Numbered from the stretch's first letter, positions 9,483-17,663 are shown. The stretch: 64,000 nt of DNA from Tagaea sp965279565 (GCA_965279565.1 OZ257249.1:2542001-2606000), one strand, 5' to 3'. The notes: generated by a model from the sequence alone, not told the origin. Made by a program: numbers and translations.

Positions 9483-10454
9483 ATGAATATCTGCATGGTC
9501 GGCTACGGGATGATGGGCAACTGGCATTCCGAGGCGCTGATCGCCGCCGGGGCCACGCTGCACACGGTCGTCGGGCGTCGCATCGAGGCGGCCGAGGAAT
9601 TCGCGAAGCGCTACGGCTACCGCAAATGGACGATCTCGCTCGAAGCGGCCCTTGCCGATCCGGAAGTCGACATCGTCATCATCGGCAGCCCCAGCGAACA
9701 GCACGAGACGCAGGCGATCAAGTCGCTGGAAGCGGGCAAGCACACGCTGATCGAGATCCCGATCGCGCTCAGCATGGCGGGGGCGGAGCGCGTCGTCGCG
9801 GCCGGAAAGCGCAGCGGCAAGATATTCGGCCTGTGCCATCCGATGCGCTACCGGCACGAGCGCGAGGCGCTGCGCGCACGCATCGCGAAAGGCGAGGAGA
9901 AGATCCGCCACATCGCCGGACGTTTCTTCATCAAGCGGCTCGTGAATATCGGCGCCACCGGATACAAGCGCAGCTGGATCGACAACATCCTGTGGCACCA
10001 TTTCTGCCACTTCGTCGATCTGGGCATGTACCTGTTCGACGGCGCGCCGATCCGGCGCATCCAGAGCCAGATGGGCGCCCTGCACCCGACGACCGGCATC
10101 CCGATGGAATGCACGGTGCTGGTCGAGACCGAAGCCGACCAGACGCTGCTGGTCCACGGCTCGTATCACGCGACCTTCCGCCTCTACGACAAGCTGATCG
10201 TCACCGACAAGGAGACGTATCTCTACGACATCCTCGGCGGCACGCTGAAGACCGAAGCGGGTGCTGTCGCGATCGAGGCCGAGCAAAAGAACTGTGCCCG
10301 CGTCATCGACGATTTCCTCGCCGCCGTGCGCGAAGGCCGCCCGCCGGTCACGGCCGGCCCGTCGGTGCTGCCGGCGATGCGCGTGCTGCAGGCCGTGCAG
10401 GACGAGTGGGACAAGCGCTACGGCGCGCAGTCCATTCCGGGCCGGCCGCTCTAG
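9483..10454 (+). CDS. Gfo/Idh/MocA family oxidoreductase
   Basis: A predicted NAD(P)-dependent dehydrogenase of 323 residues, normally acting on sugars or related polyols. The N-terminus holds a Rossmann fold (VGYGMMGNWHSEAL, about residues 6-19), then IIGSPSEQH, typical of the family cofactor domain. The C-terminal half is the alpha/beta substrate domain. The usual catalytic EKP motif is changed: residues 91-93 read E-I-P, so the conserved lysine is missing, and a classical hydride-transfer role is uncertain. GGGAGAGG lies upstream of ATG 9483. The gene ends in TAG that shares CTAG with the stop of the convergent gene at 10451. The substrate is not evident from neighbours. Confidence 0.82.
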   Translation: MNICMVGYGMMGNWHSEALIAAGATLHTVVGRRIEAAEEFAKRYGYRKWTISLEAALADPEVDIVIIGSPSEQHETQAIKSLEAGKHTLIEIPIALSMAGAERVVAAGKRSGKIFGLCHPMRYRHEREALRARIAKGEEKIRHIAGRFFIKRLVNIGATGYKRSWIDNILWHHFCHFVDLGMYLFDGAPIRRIQSQMGALHPTTGIPMECTVLVETEADQTLLVHGSYHATFRLYDKLIVTDKETYLYDILGGTLKTEAGAVAIEAEQKNCARVIDDFLAAVREGRPPVTAGPSVLPAMRVLQAVQDEWDKRYGAQSIPGRPL

Positions 10455-11044
10455 ACCGTCCGGTTCCACACTCCCGTCGGCGGATCGATCGGCACGAGCA
10501 GGCGGAATTTTCCCTTCTCGCCCTTCTCGGGCAGCAGCAGGCCGTTGCCCGAGCCGCCGCCGAAATACGATGCGACCTGGTCCTGCGTGGCGCCGAGGCC
10601 GGACACGTAGCTCTCCGCCACGATCGAGATCGATGTCTTCTGGTAGCTGAACGAGAAGCTGCCGTCGGAACCGGCCGAGAAGCTCATGCGCTCGATCTCG
10701 AGCGAGAACGTGAATTTCTGGCCGGCGACGAAGCTCTGCGGCACGCGGATCGCGTCGGGCCCCTGCGTGTCCAGATCGCTGAAGATCCGGCGCGACAGAT
10801 CTTTCGCCATGCGAGCGAGCTGGTCGGTGCCGGCACCGAACTCGGCGAGCATCTTGATCATGCGCGCCGACGCCTCGTTGGCGGCCTGGCGGAGCTGGCG
10901 TCCGAAGAGCCGGGATTCGAACTGGCTGCGCTCGAGCGTGTCGATGACTTCGCGCATCTTCGCGAGGCCCGCATCGGGTGCGGACCTGGCGGGCGAAAAC
11001 GGATTCACGAACGGGCCGGGCAAGCCGGCAATCGGGCCAATCAT
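10451..11044 (-). CDS. Conserved hypothetical protein, 197 residues
   Basis: Not recognised. The protein has a Pro/Gly-rich start (MIGPIAGLPGPF), a long amphipathic helical middle (about residues 25-95, rich in Arg, Glu and Ala), and a beta-rich C-terminal half with FTFSLEIERMSFSAG and SFSFSYQKTSISIV. There is no signal peptide or membrane segment. Start ATG at 11044 is preceded by GCGGAGAAC, a good ribosome site. The helical plus beta layout, with wording like LARMAKDLSRRI, could fit a secretion-linked or structural protein, but no function is claimed. It faces the oxidoreductase gene and their stops overlap. Confidence 0.7.
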   Translation of the reverse strand: MIGPIAGLPGPFVNPFSPARSAPDAGLAKMREVIDTLERSQFESRLFGRQLRQAANEASARMIKMLAEFGAGTDQLARMAKDLSRRIFSDLDTQGPDAIRVPQSFVAGQKFTFSLEIERMSFSAGSDGSFSFSYQKTSISIVAESYVSGLGATQDQVASYFGGGSGNGLLLPEKGEKGKFRLLVPIDPPTGVWNRTV

Positions 11045-11108
11045 CGCGGTTCTCCGCAGTTGGAAGGGGGCGGTACTTCTGCCTGCCCCCGGGATAGCTA
11101 AAATTGTT

Positions 11109-11165
11109 TATATCACATCCGGTTGCCTCAAACACCTATAGCTTATTATCCTATAATGTGATATA
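11109..11165. promoter_or_regulatory. Long-spaced perfect inverted repeat around a TATAAT
   Basis: TATATCACAT at 11109-11118 and its exact reverse complement ATGTGATATA at 11156-11165 are 37 bases apart. A consensus -10 (TATAAT, 11152-11157) overlaps the right arm, though no good -35 sits 17 bases upstream. It could be a two-site operator or an RNA stem. It also lies 65-121 bases upstream of the minus-strand gene that starts at 11044. Confidence 0.5.
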
Positions 11166-11180
11166 TAGGAAATATTATTG

Positions 11181-11199
11181 AAGGAGGTGTAAAAGCGTG
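11181..11199 (+). promoter_or_regulatory. Strong Shine-Dalgarno plus GTG without a convincing gene
   Basis: AAGGAGGTG at 11181-11189 is a near-perfect anti-SD match, and GTG follows at 11197 with good spacing. The frame from that GTG is open for 439 codons but after about 37 codons it is simply antisense to dgcA, and its composition is that of a shadow frame. It may be the remains of a deleted gene, or a short unrecognised reading frame. Confidence 0.4.
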
Positions 11200-11235
11200 C
11201 CGTTCGGGACCGACATACGAAGACAGGAGAATCCC

Positions 11236-11311
11236 GTCAACGTCAACACCACAATCGTTTTGAATCAACGGGTTGCCTTGTTGACGGTCAACAGCCGTCA
11301 ACAGCCGTCAA
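11236..11311. repeat. Cluster of GTCAAC/GTTGAC repeats
   Basis: GTCAACGTCAAC occurs near 11236. At 11280-11311 TTGACGGTCAA (a perfect 5-bp inverted repeat around one G) is followed by two more GTCAA copies spaced ten bases apart. The cluster touches the 3' end of dgcA. Function is unknown; operator or transcript-end structure are possible. Confidence 0.4.
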
Positions 11312-12291
11312 CCCCACAGGGCGGCGGCCGGCGGGCTGACATTGCTGCCGTCGAAGGCAAGGCCGGGCACCCGGTCGCGGTCCAGCAGCAGCGGTCCGTC
11401 GATGTCGGTCCACGCACAGCCCTGCGCGATCAGGTGGGCCGGCGCCATGCCCAGCGACGTGCCGACCATGCACCCGACCATGATCTTGAAGCCCGCGACC
11501 ATCGCCGCGTTATGCAGCGCCAGCGCCTCGGTGAAGCCGCCGGTCTTGTCGAGCTTGATGTTCACCGCCTCGTAGCGGCCGGCAAGATGGGGAAGCGAAT
11601 GGCGGTCGTGGCAGCTTTCGTCGGCGCACAGCGCCACCGGATGGGCGAGGCCCGCGAGGGCCGCGTCGCGATCGGCATGCAGCGGCTGCTCGATCAGGTC
11701 GACACCGAGCTTGCCCAGAGCAGGTGCAAAGCGCGCGAAGGCGCCGATGTCCCACGCCTCGTTGGCGTCGACGATCAGGCGCGAGGCGGGCGCCGCATGC
11801 CGCACGGCTGCCACGCGTTCGAGATCGCCCTCGCCGGTGAGCTTCACCTTCAGCAGCGGCCGCGCGCGCGCCGCTTCCGCCGCCAGCGCCATGTTGGCGG
11901 GCGTGTCGACCGACAGCGTGAAGGCGGTCACGACGGGCTTGGGTTCCGGCAGGCCGGCGAGCTGCCAGACGCGCTTGCCCGCGCGCTTGGCCTCCAGGTC
12001 CCACAGCGCGCAGTCGAGCGCGTTGCGCGCCGCCCCGGCAGGCAGTGCAGTGGCCAGTTCGGCGCGCGTACCCCCGCGCTCGATCAGCGCGCGCGCACTC
12101 TCGATCTGTGCCAGCACGCTGTCCACGCTCTCGCCGTAGCGCGCATAGGGCACGCATTCGCCGGCTCCGGCGGCACCGTCCTGCGCGATGCGCGCGACGA
12201 CGACGACCGCCTCGGTGCGCGCGCCGCGCGAAATGCGGAACGTGCCGCGGATCGGCCAGACTTCGCGCGCGACGGCGAGCGTGCGCGTCAT
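11308..12291 (-). CDS. dgcA: Dipeptide/N-acetyl-amino-acid epimerase of the enolase superfamily (DgcA-like)
   Basis: A 327-residue muconate-lactonizing-type enolase superfamily enzyme. The catalytic KxK is seen at Lys148/Lys150 (LLKVKL), the metal ligands at Asp175 (IVDANEAW), Glu201 (LIEQPL) and Asp224 (CADES), and the second-side lysine near 246-249 (NIKLDKTGG). Such enzymes epimerise L-Ala-D/L-Glu dipeptides or, in the DgcN/DgcA pair, racemise N-acetyl-D-glutamate. ATG at 12291 overlaps the stop of the upstream dgcN by ATGA, so the two are translated together. The dgcN partner favours the N-acetyl-D-Glu role, but a peptidoglycan dipeptide epimerase cannot be excluded. Confidence 0.82.
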   Translation of the reverse strand: MTRTLAVAREVWPIRGTFRISRGARTEAVVVVARIAQDGAAGAGECVPYARYGESVDSVLAQIESARALIERGGTRAELATALPAGAARNALDCALWDLEAKRAGKRVWQLAGLPEPKPVVTAFTLSVDTPANMALAAEAARARPLLKVKLTGEGDLERVAAVRHAAPASRLIVDANEAWDIGAFARFAPALGKLGVDLIEQPLHADRDAALAGLAHPVALCADESCHDRHSLPHLAGRYEAVNIKLDKTGGFTEALALHNAAMVAGFKIMVGCMVGTSLGMAPAHLIAQGCAWTDIDGPLLLDRDRVPGLAFDGSNVSPPAAALWG

Positions 12292-13295
12292 TTGATCTTC
12301 GCCAGCTTCTTGACGAGGGCCGCGACACCCGTGCGGCTCGGATCGCACACCGGCATGCCGAGCCGGTCGGCCAGCGACTTGATCGCGCGCTCGGCCGCCT
12401 TGGCCGCCATCTTCGAGGTGTTGAGGCTCACGCCCACGCACTTCACCTTCGGATTGGTCAGGCGCGCGTGCTGCAGGTTCAGCGCGATGCAGTCCTCGAT
12501 TTTCGGGAGCTTGTAATGCGGCAGGCCGCGCATGTGCGGACGGCCCATCTCGTGGCACATCACGAGCGCGTCGGGCTGCGCCCCGTGGATCAGCGCCAGC
12601 GTCACGCCCGCGTAGCTTGCGTGGAAGAGCGAGCCCTGGCCCTCGATCACGTCCCAGTGGTCGGGCGCGTTGGCGGGGGAGAGCGTTTCGACCGCACCGG
12701 CGACGAAGTCCGACACGATCGCGTCGATCGACCAGCCGGACCCGGCGATCAGGATGCCGGTCTGGCCGGTGGCGCGGAAGGTCGCCTTCATCCCCTGCGC
12801 CTTCATCTCCTTTTCCAGGGCCAGCGACGTGTACATCTTGCCGATCGAGCAGTCGGTGCCCACGGTCAGCACGCGCTTGCCGGTGCGCCTGGCGCCCGTC
12901 GCGATCGGGAATTCGCGGTCGGGGTGGCGCACGTCGAACAGCGTGCGGCCGTATTTCGCCGCCGCCGCGGCGATCTCGGGCACGTCGGCAAGCTTGTTGT
13001 GCAGCCCGCTGGCGAGGTCCATTCCGGCGGCAAGTGCCCCGATCAGCGCGTCGCTCCACGCCTTGGAGATCACGCCGCCGCGGTTGACCACGCCGACGAT
13101 CATCGTCTTCGCACCCGCACGCGCGGCCGTGGCCACGTCCATCTCGGGGAAGCCCGCATCGGTCTTGCAGCCGGGCAGGCGGAGCTGGCCCACGCATTTC
13201 TCGGGGCGCCACTGGCCCACGCCGATCGAGGTCTTGGCCGCAAGCGCGTCGGGCGCCTCGCCGAGGAAAAGCAGGTAAGGGGCCTTGATCTGCAC
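12288..13295 (-). CDS. dgcN: DUF1611-family protein, DgcN-like (D-glutamate N-acetyltransferase)
   Basis: A 335-residue member of the DUF1611 family, some members of which (DgcN) have been assigned N-acetylation of D-glutamate. A P-loop-like segment GTDCSIGKMYTS lies at residues 146-157, with GQTGILIAG and EGQGSLFHASYAG further on, all hallmarks of the family. The GTG at 13295 is chosen as start (MQIKAPYLLFLGEAPDA), with GGGAG just upstream; an in-frame ATG at 13361 would add 22 residues unlike the family. It overlaps dgcA by four bases. Together with the D-aminoacylase on the other strand, it suggests a D-amino-acid scavenging locus. Confidence 0.8.
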   Translation of the reverse strand: MQIKAPYLLFLGEAPDALAAKTSIGVGQWRPEKCVGQLRLPGCKTDAGFPEMDVATAARAGAKTMIVGVVNRGGVISKAWSDALIGALAAGMDLASGLHNKLADVPEIAAAAAKYGRTLFDVRHPDREFPIATGARRTGKRVLTVGTDCSIGKMYTSLALEKEMKAQGMKATFRATGQTGILIAGSGWSIDAIVSDFVAGAVETLSPANAPDHWDVIEGQGSLFHASYAGVTLALIHGAQPDALVMCHEMGRPHMRGLPHYKLPKIEDCIALNLQHARLTNPKVKCVGVSLNTSKMAAKAAERAIKSLADRLGMPVCDPSRTGVAALVKKLAKIK

Positions 13296-13393
13296 GTGTC
13301 GCGCTCCCGTGTTCGCGTGGCGGTCTGTATGTCGATATCGTCGAAAGCCTGCAAGGCGCATGCTAGGGTTTCCGCCAATCCGGGGGAAGCCTG

Positions 13394-14851
13394 ATGCGTT
13401 GCGATTCGATACTTTCCGGCGGCCTGATCGTCGACGGCACCGGTTCCGCCGCCGTACGCGGCGACGTCGGCATCACGGGCGGACGCATTGCGGCGGTCGG
13501 CGACCTGTCGCGCGCCGAGGCCGGCAGCCGGATCGACTGCACGGGACGGATCGTCGCACCCGGCTTCATCGACGCGCATACGCACGACGACGCGGCCCTG
13601 CTCGAATTTCCCGACATGCCGATGAAGACCAGCCAGGGTGTGACCACCGTCGTCGCCGGCAATTGCGGCGTGTCGGTCGCCCCGGTCGAGCTGCCCGGCG
13701 ATCCGCCGCCGCCGCTCGACCTGCTGGGCAACCGCGACACCTACCGCTTCCCGCGCTTTGCCGACTGGCGCAAGGCGCTGGCGGCCGATCCGGCTGCGGT
13801 CAACTCGATCGGGCTGGTCGGCCATTCGGTCCTGCGAATCCAGACGATGTCGGGGCTGGCCCGGCCGGCCGACGCGCGCGAGGAAGCCGCGATGGCACGC
13901 CTCGTCGACGGCGCCATGGCCGACGGCGCGCTCGGGCTTTCGACCGGGCTGTTCTATGCGCCCGCGAAACTGGCCCCCACGCGCGAGATCGTGGCGCTGG
14001 CGAAGATCGCCGGTGCCGCCGGCGGGATCTACGCCACGCATCTGCGCAACGAGAGCGAGTTCCTCGAGGAATCGGTCGAGGAAGCGCTGACGATCGGGCG
14101 CGAGGCGGGGGCACCGGTCGTGCTGTCGCACCACAAGGCGGCGGGGCTGCCCTATCACGGCAAGACCGCGCGCACGCTCCCGCTGATCGACGAGGCGCGC
14201 AAGACCCAGCGCATCGCGCTCGACGTCTATCCCTATATCGCGTCGTCGACCGTGCTGACGACCGAACGCCCGCTTGCGGGCATGAAGGTGGTCATCACCT
14301 GGTCGAAGGCGATTCCCGAGGCGCAGGGCCGCGAGCTTGCCGTGCTTGCGGCCGAACACGGGCTCGACATCAACGCGATGGCCGCGAAGCTGCAGCCGGC
14401 CGGCGCCATCTATTTCGCGATGTCGGAAGACGACGTGCGCCGCGTGCTGTCCTGGCCCGAGGCGATGATCGGCTCGGACGGCCTGCCGCACGATTCGCAC
14501 CCGCATCCGCGCCTGTGGGGCACGTTCCCGCGCGTGCTCGGCCATTATTCGCGCGACCTCAAGCTGTTCCCGCTGGAAGAGGCCGTCCGCCGCATGACGT
14601 CGCTGCCGGCCAAGCGCTTCGGGCTTTCCGGGCGCGGCGTGCTGCGCGCCGGGGCCGCGGCCGACATCGCGGTGTTCGACGCCGCGAGCGTGATCGACCG
14701 GGCCTCGTTCGACGCCCCCATGCGCCCGGCCGCCGGCATCGATCGGGTCTTCGTCAACGGGGCCTGCGTGTGGGAAGATGGCGCACCGACCGGCCGGCGG
14801 CCGGGCCGATGCCTCGCCCTCGACGCCGCCGCACTCGATTATGGCAACTGA
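13394..14851 (+). CDS. N-acyl-D-amino-acid deacylase (D-aminoacylase) family amidohydrolase
   Basis: A 485-residue zinc-dependent amidohydrolase that should release D-amino acids from N-acyl forms. It has the two-part fold: a small beta domain (GGLIVDGTG, residues 9-17) and a TIM barrel with metal ligands His62/His64 (FIDAHTHDD), the Cys91 loop typical of D-aminoacylases (AGNCGVS), SHHKAAG, DVYPY and the Asp motif GSDGLPHDSHPHPR. GGGGAAG precedes ATG 13394. It is divergent from dgcNA by 98 bases and is followed closely by a peptide-type binding protein, so uptake and hydrolysis of D-amino-acid conjugates is the likely context. The exact acyl and amino-acid specificity is not visible. Confidence 0.87.
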   Translation: MRCDSILSGGLIVDGTGSAAVRGDVGITGGRIAAVGDLSRAEAGSRIDCTGRIVAPGFIDAHTHDDAALLEFPDMPMKTSQGVTTVVAGNCGVSVAPVELPGDPPPPLDLLGNRDTYRFPRFADWRKALAADPAAVNSIGLVGHSVLRIQTMSGLARPADAREEAAMARLVDGAMADGALGLSTGLFYAPAKLAPTREIVALAKIAGAAGGIYATHLRNESEFLEESVEEALTIGREAGAPVVLSHHKAAGLPYHGKTARTLPLIDEARKTQRIALDVYPYIASSTVLTTERPLAGMKVVITWSKAIPEAQGRELAVLAAEHGLDINAMAAKLQPAGAIYFAMSEDDVRRVLSWPEAMIGSDGLPHDSHPHPRLWGTFPRVLGHYSRDLKLFPLEEAVRRMTSLPAKRFGLSGRGVLRAGAAADIAVFDAASVIDRASFDAPMRPAAGIDRVFVNGACVWEDGAPTGRRPGRCLALDAAALDYGN

Positions 14852-14870
14852 CGCGATGGGGACTGAACGG

Positions 14871-16421
14871 ATGGCAACGACGGCAGGACGGGCGATCTTC
14901 GCGGCACTGGTCGCCTTCGCGGCACCGGCACAGGCGCAGGAACTGACCCTCGGCACCAAGCTCGAGCTCAACACGCTCGACCCGCATTTCTTCAACGGCT
15001 TCCCGCCGGCGTCGAGCCACGCCTATATCTGGGAAAGCCTCGTCTATCTCGACTCCAAGCTCGCGGCACAGCCCGGCCTCGCGACCGCGTGGCGCATCGT
15101 CGACGACACGACGTGGGAGTTCGACCTGCGCCGCGACGTGCGTTTCCACGACGGCACGCCCTTCGGCGCCGACGACGTGATCGCCACGCTGCTGCGTGTG
15201 CCCACCGTGCCGAACAGCCCGGCGAGCTTCTCCACCTTCACGCGCTCGATCGTCCAGACGACGAAGATCGACGACCACAAGCTGCGCTTCCGCACGCGCG
15301 AGCCCAATCCCACGCTGCCGCAGGAACTGGCGCGCGTCTTCATCGTCAAGCGCGACCATGCCGGCGGCACGACGGCGGAGTTCAACTCCGGCAAGCTCGC
15401 CGTCGGGACGGGCCCCTACCGCCATGTCGAGTGGTCGAACGGCGAACGGCTCGTCGTCCAGCGCAACGACGCCTACTGGGGGCCGAAGCCCGCCTGGGCG
15501 AAGGTGACCGAGCGCGTCATCGCGTCGGACGCGGCGCGCGTGGCGGCCCTGCTGTCGGGGGCGGTCGACGCGATCGACCTGCCGCCCATCGCCGACCAGC
15601 CGCGCATCAAGGGCGACAAGCGCTTCGCGCTGGCGAGCGGCCCGGCGGCCGTCGTCCACTACATCGCGATGGACAGCGTGCGCGACACCTCGCCCTTCGC
15701 CAGCTCGGCCGGGGGCAATCCGCTGCGCGACCGGCGCGTGCGCAAGGCGCTGTCGCACGCCATCGACCGCAACGCGATCTGCGCGCGCCTGATGGAAGGG
15801 ACCTGCGTGCCGGCCAGCCAGTTCCTGCCGGCAAGCTTCGCGGGCACCAGCCAGAAGCTGAAGGCCGACGCGTTCGACGCCAACCGCGCGCGCGCCCTGC
15901 TGAAGGAAGCCGGCGTGACGGGCATGAAGATCACGCTGCACGCCACCAACGACCGCTATCCCAAGGACCGCGACATCGCGCAGGCCGTGGCGCAGATGTG
16001 GACGCGCGCCGGCGTGGAAACCGCGATCGAGGGCGTGCCGGGCTCGGTCTTCTTCACGCAGGCGAGCCGGCAGGCCTATTCGGCCTTCATCGCCCAGTAC
16101 GGCACGGACGAGGCGCTGCAGCCGCTGCGCGCCCTCGTCGCCACGTTCGATGCCGACAAGGGCTACGGCTCGGCCAACCGCACGCGCTTCTCCAACCTCG
16201 CCTTCGACGCGCTGCTGGCGCGCGCCGCGACCACGATGGACCTCAAGGTGCGCGCCGAACGGCTCGCGGAGACGGTCGAGGTCGCGATGGCCGAGCAGGC
16301 CGTCATTCCGGTCTTCTATCCGACGTTCGATTTCGCCTCGAAGGCCGGGCTCGCCGTCACGCCGCGGCCCGAGCGGCGCTTCAGCGCGATGATGATCGCA
16401 CCCAGGCGGGGGGGCTCTTGA
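14871..16421 (+). CDS. ABC transporter substrate-binding protein, family 5 (oligopeptide type)
   Basis: A periplasmic solute-binding protein of about 516 residues of the DppA/OppA class. A signal peptide covers residues 1-23 (MATTAGRAIFAALVAFAAPA, cut after AQAQ), followed by family signatures TLDPHF, WEFDLRRDVRFHDGTPF, GTGPY and LSHAIDRNAI. Start ATG 14871 puts the signal peptide at the end and has GGGGA upstream; in-frame ATGs at 14841 and 14856 are alternatives. No permease or ATPase genes follow, so it must use transport partners encoded elsewhere. Its position after the D-aminoacylase suggests peptide or N-acyl-D-amino-acid uptake. Confidence 0.88.
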   Translation: MATTAGRAIFAALVAFAAPAQAQELTLGTKLELNTLDPHFFNGFPPASSHAYIWESLVYLDSKLAAQPGLATAWRIVDDTTWEFDLRRDVRFHDGTPFGADDVIATLLRVPTVPNSPASFSTFTRSIVQTTKIDDHKLRFRTREPNPTLPQELARVFIVKRDHAGGTTAEFNSGKLAVGTGPYRHVEWSNGERLVVQRNDAYWGPKPAWAKVTERVIASDAARVAALLSGAVDAIDLPPIADQPRIKGDKRFALASGPAAVVHYIAMDSVRDTSPFASSAGGNPLRDRRVRKALSHAIDRNAICARLMEGTCVPASQFLPASFAGTSQKLKADAFDANRARALLKEAGVTGMKITLHATNDRYPKDRDIAQAVAQMWTRAGVETAIEGVPGSVFFTQASRQAYSAFIAQYGTDEALQPLRALVATFDADKGYGSANRTRFSNLAFDALLARAATTMDLKVRAERLAETVEVAMAEQAVIPVFYPTFDFASKAGLAVTPRPERRFSAMMIAPRRGGS

Positions 16422-17041
16422 GCGACCTGCCGCCCCATCCCGCGATCGCGCGCGTGCGCGCCTTCCTCGACGACATCGAGGCGACGGACGTCGACAAGGC
16501 GCGCGCCCACGTGGCGCGCAACGCGCGCTTCGTGTTCCCGGGCGGGACGACGACATCTTCCCTCGACGACATCGTGCGCTTCCTGGGCGAGCGCTACCGC
16601 ACCGTGACGAAGAGCTACGAGCGTTTCGACCGCATCGAGATGGACGGCGACGACATCGTCTTCTGCACCGGCACGCTGACCGGTGCGTGGGAAGACGGCG
16701 TGCCGTTCGAAGGCGTGCGCTTCGTCGACCGCTTCGTGCTGCGCGCCGACCGCATCATCCTGCAGGAGGTGTGGAACGACGCGGGCGAGGCGCGCGCGCG
16801 AAGGCCCGTCGCTCCCGCCAGCGGCGGCGACCGCGCGCTGCTCGCGATGGCGTCGGAGATCGAACGGCTGCGCGACCGGCTGGGCAATCTCGAACGCCTG
16901 CTCGCCGCCAAGGGGATCCTGAGCCAGGTCGAGATCGAGGCGCACGGCATCGACGACGACGAGCGCATCCCCGACGAGGATCCGCTGGGCCAGATGGGCG
17001 ATTTCCTGGGTGCCGACGAGGACGACCTCCGGCAGCGCTAG
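16418..17041 (+). CDS. NTF2/SnoaL-like protein with helical and acidic C-terminal extension
   Basis: About 207 residues, starting at TTG 16418, which overlaps the previous stop (TTGA). Residues 1-120 look like an NTF2/SnoaL-like cone fold (VRAFLDDIEATDVDKARAHV, then FVFPGGTTT and a run of alternating strands ending in ILQEVWND). Residues 140-170 form a probable coiled coil (LLAMASEIERLRDRLGNLE). The C-terminal tail is very acidic (DDDERIPDEDP). SnoaL-like folds bind small hydrophobic ligands or act as small enzymes; no catalytic set is certain here. Tight coupling to the binding-protein gene suggests a linked role in the same pathway. Function unknown. Confidence 0.7.
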   Translation: MSDLPPHPAIARVRAFLDDIEATDVDKARAHVARNARFVFPGGTTTSSLDDIVRFLGERYRTVTKSYERFDRIEMDGDDIVFCTGTLTGAWEDGVPFEGVRFVDRFVLRADRIILQEVWNDAGEARARRPVAPASGGDRALLAMASEIERLRDRLGNLERLLAAKGILSQVEIEAHGIDDDERIPDEDPLGQMGDFLGADEDDLRQR

Positions 17042-17042
17042 T

Positions 17043-17663
17043 TCAGAACAGGCTCGCGACGATCCACACCGCGAAGCCGACCAGAAGTGCGCCGGCCCCG
17101 CGGTTGATCGCGACCATCGCGGCGGGCCCGAGCTTCTCGCGCACCGCGACGACGAGTGTGGACAATACTATCCACCACAGCAGCGAGCCTGCGAACACGC
17201 CGCCGACGAGGGCGACACCCGCATCCGCCGACCCGCCCGTGTCGCCAAGACCCAGCGCCAGGAACAGGCCCGCGAACGTGACGATCGTGGCGGGGTTCGC
17301 GAGCGTGAGCGCGAAGGTCGCCACGAAGGTGCCGATCAGCGTGCGCGCGTCGACCTTCGCTTCCTGCTGCGCGGGCCCGGCGTTCCAGGTCGACCAGCCG
17401 AGCCACAGCAGGAACGCGGCCCCGGCCAGGCGGAACCACGCGTTGCCGGCGATCAGGTCGCCGAGCAGAGCCGCGAAGCCGAAGGCGGCGAGTGCGGCAT
17501 AGGCCGCGTCCGCCAGTGCGGTTCCCAGCCCGCCCGCTAGCCCTGCGAAGAAGCCGTAGGCGATCGTGCGCCGGATGCACAGCACGCCGATCGGCCCGAC
17601 CGGGGCGGCGATCGAAAGGCCCAGCAGCACGCCCTTCAGGGCGAAGGTCCAAGTCTCGGTCAT
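17043..17663 (-). CDS. LysE family translocator
   Basis: A six-helix inner-membrane exporter of 206 residues in the LysE/RhtB family, which export amino acids such as lysine, threonine or homoserine. The family N-terminus is clear (LLGLSIAAPVGPIGVLCIRR, with the APVGPI motif), followed by GFFAGLAGGLGTALAD, LLWLGWSTW and LTLANPATIVTFAGLF. The stop lies one base beyond the end of the convergent plus-strand gene. The substrate is not evident; the nearby D-amino-acid genes make an amino acid plausible. Confidence 0.88.
   Translation of the reverse strand: MTETWTFALKGVLLGLSIAAPVGPIGVLCIRRTIAYGFFAGLAGGLGTALADAAYAALAAFGFAALLGDLIAGNAWFRLAGAAFLLWLGWSTWNAGPAQQEAKVDARTLIGTFVATFALTLANPATIVTFAGLFLALGLGDTGGSADAGVALVGGVFAGSLLWWIVLSTLVVAVREKLGPAAMVAINRGAGALLVGFAVWIVASLF

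Larger units (their letters stand above)
11045..11307. other. AT-rich intergenic region with promoter-like elements but no clear gene
   Basis: This 263-base stretch lies between the divergent start of the 197-residue gene and the 3' end of dgcA. It contains a 10-bp inverted repeat, a TATAAT, a near-perfect ribosome site followed by a GTG, and a cluster of GTCAAC repeats, all listed separately. No reading frame here looks like a recognisable protein. Confidence 0.6.

Noticed and set aside
11197..12516. A 439-codon plus-strand gene after the strong ribosome site
   Set aside because: Most of the frame is antisense to dgcA, which has all enolase-superfamily catalytic residues. Only the ribosome site itself is kept as an observation.
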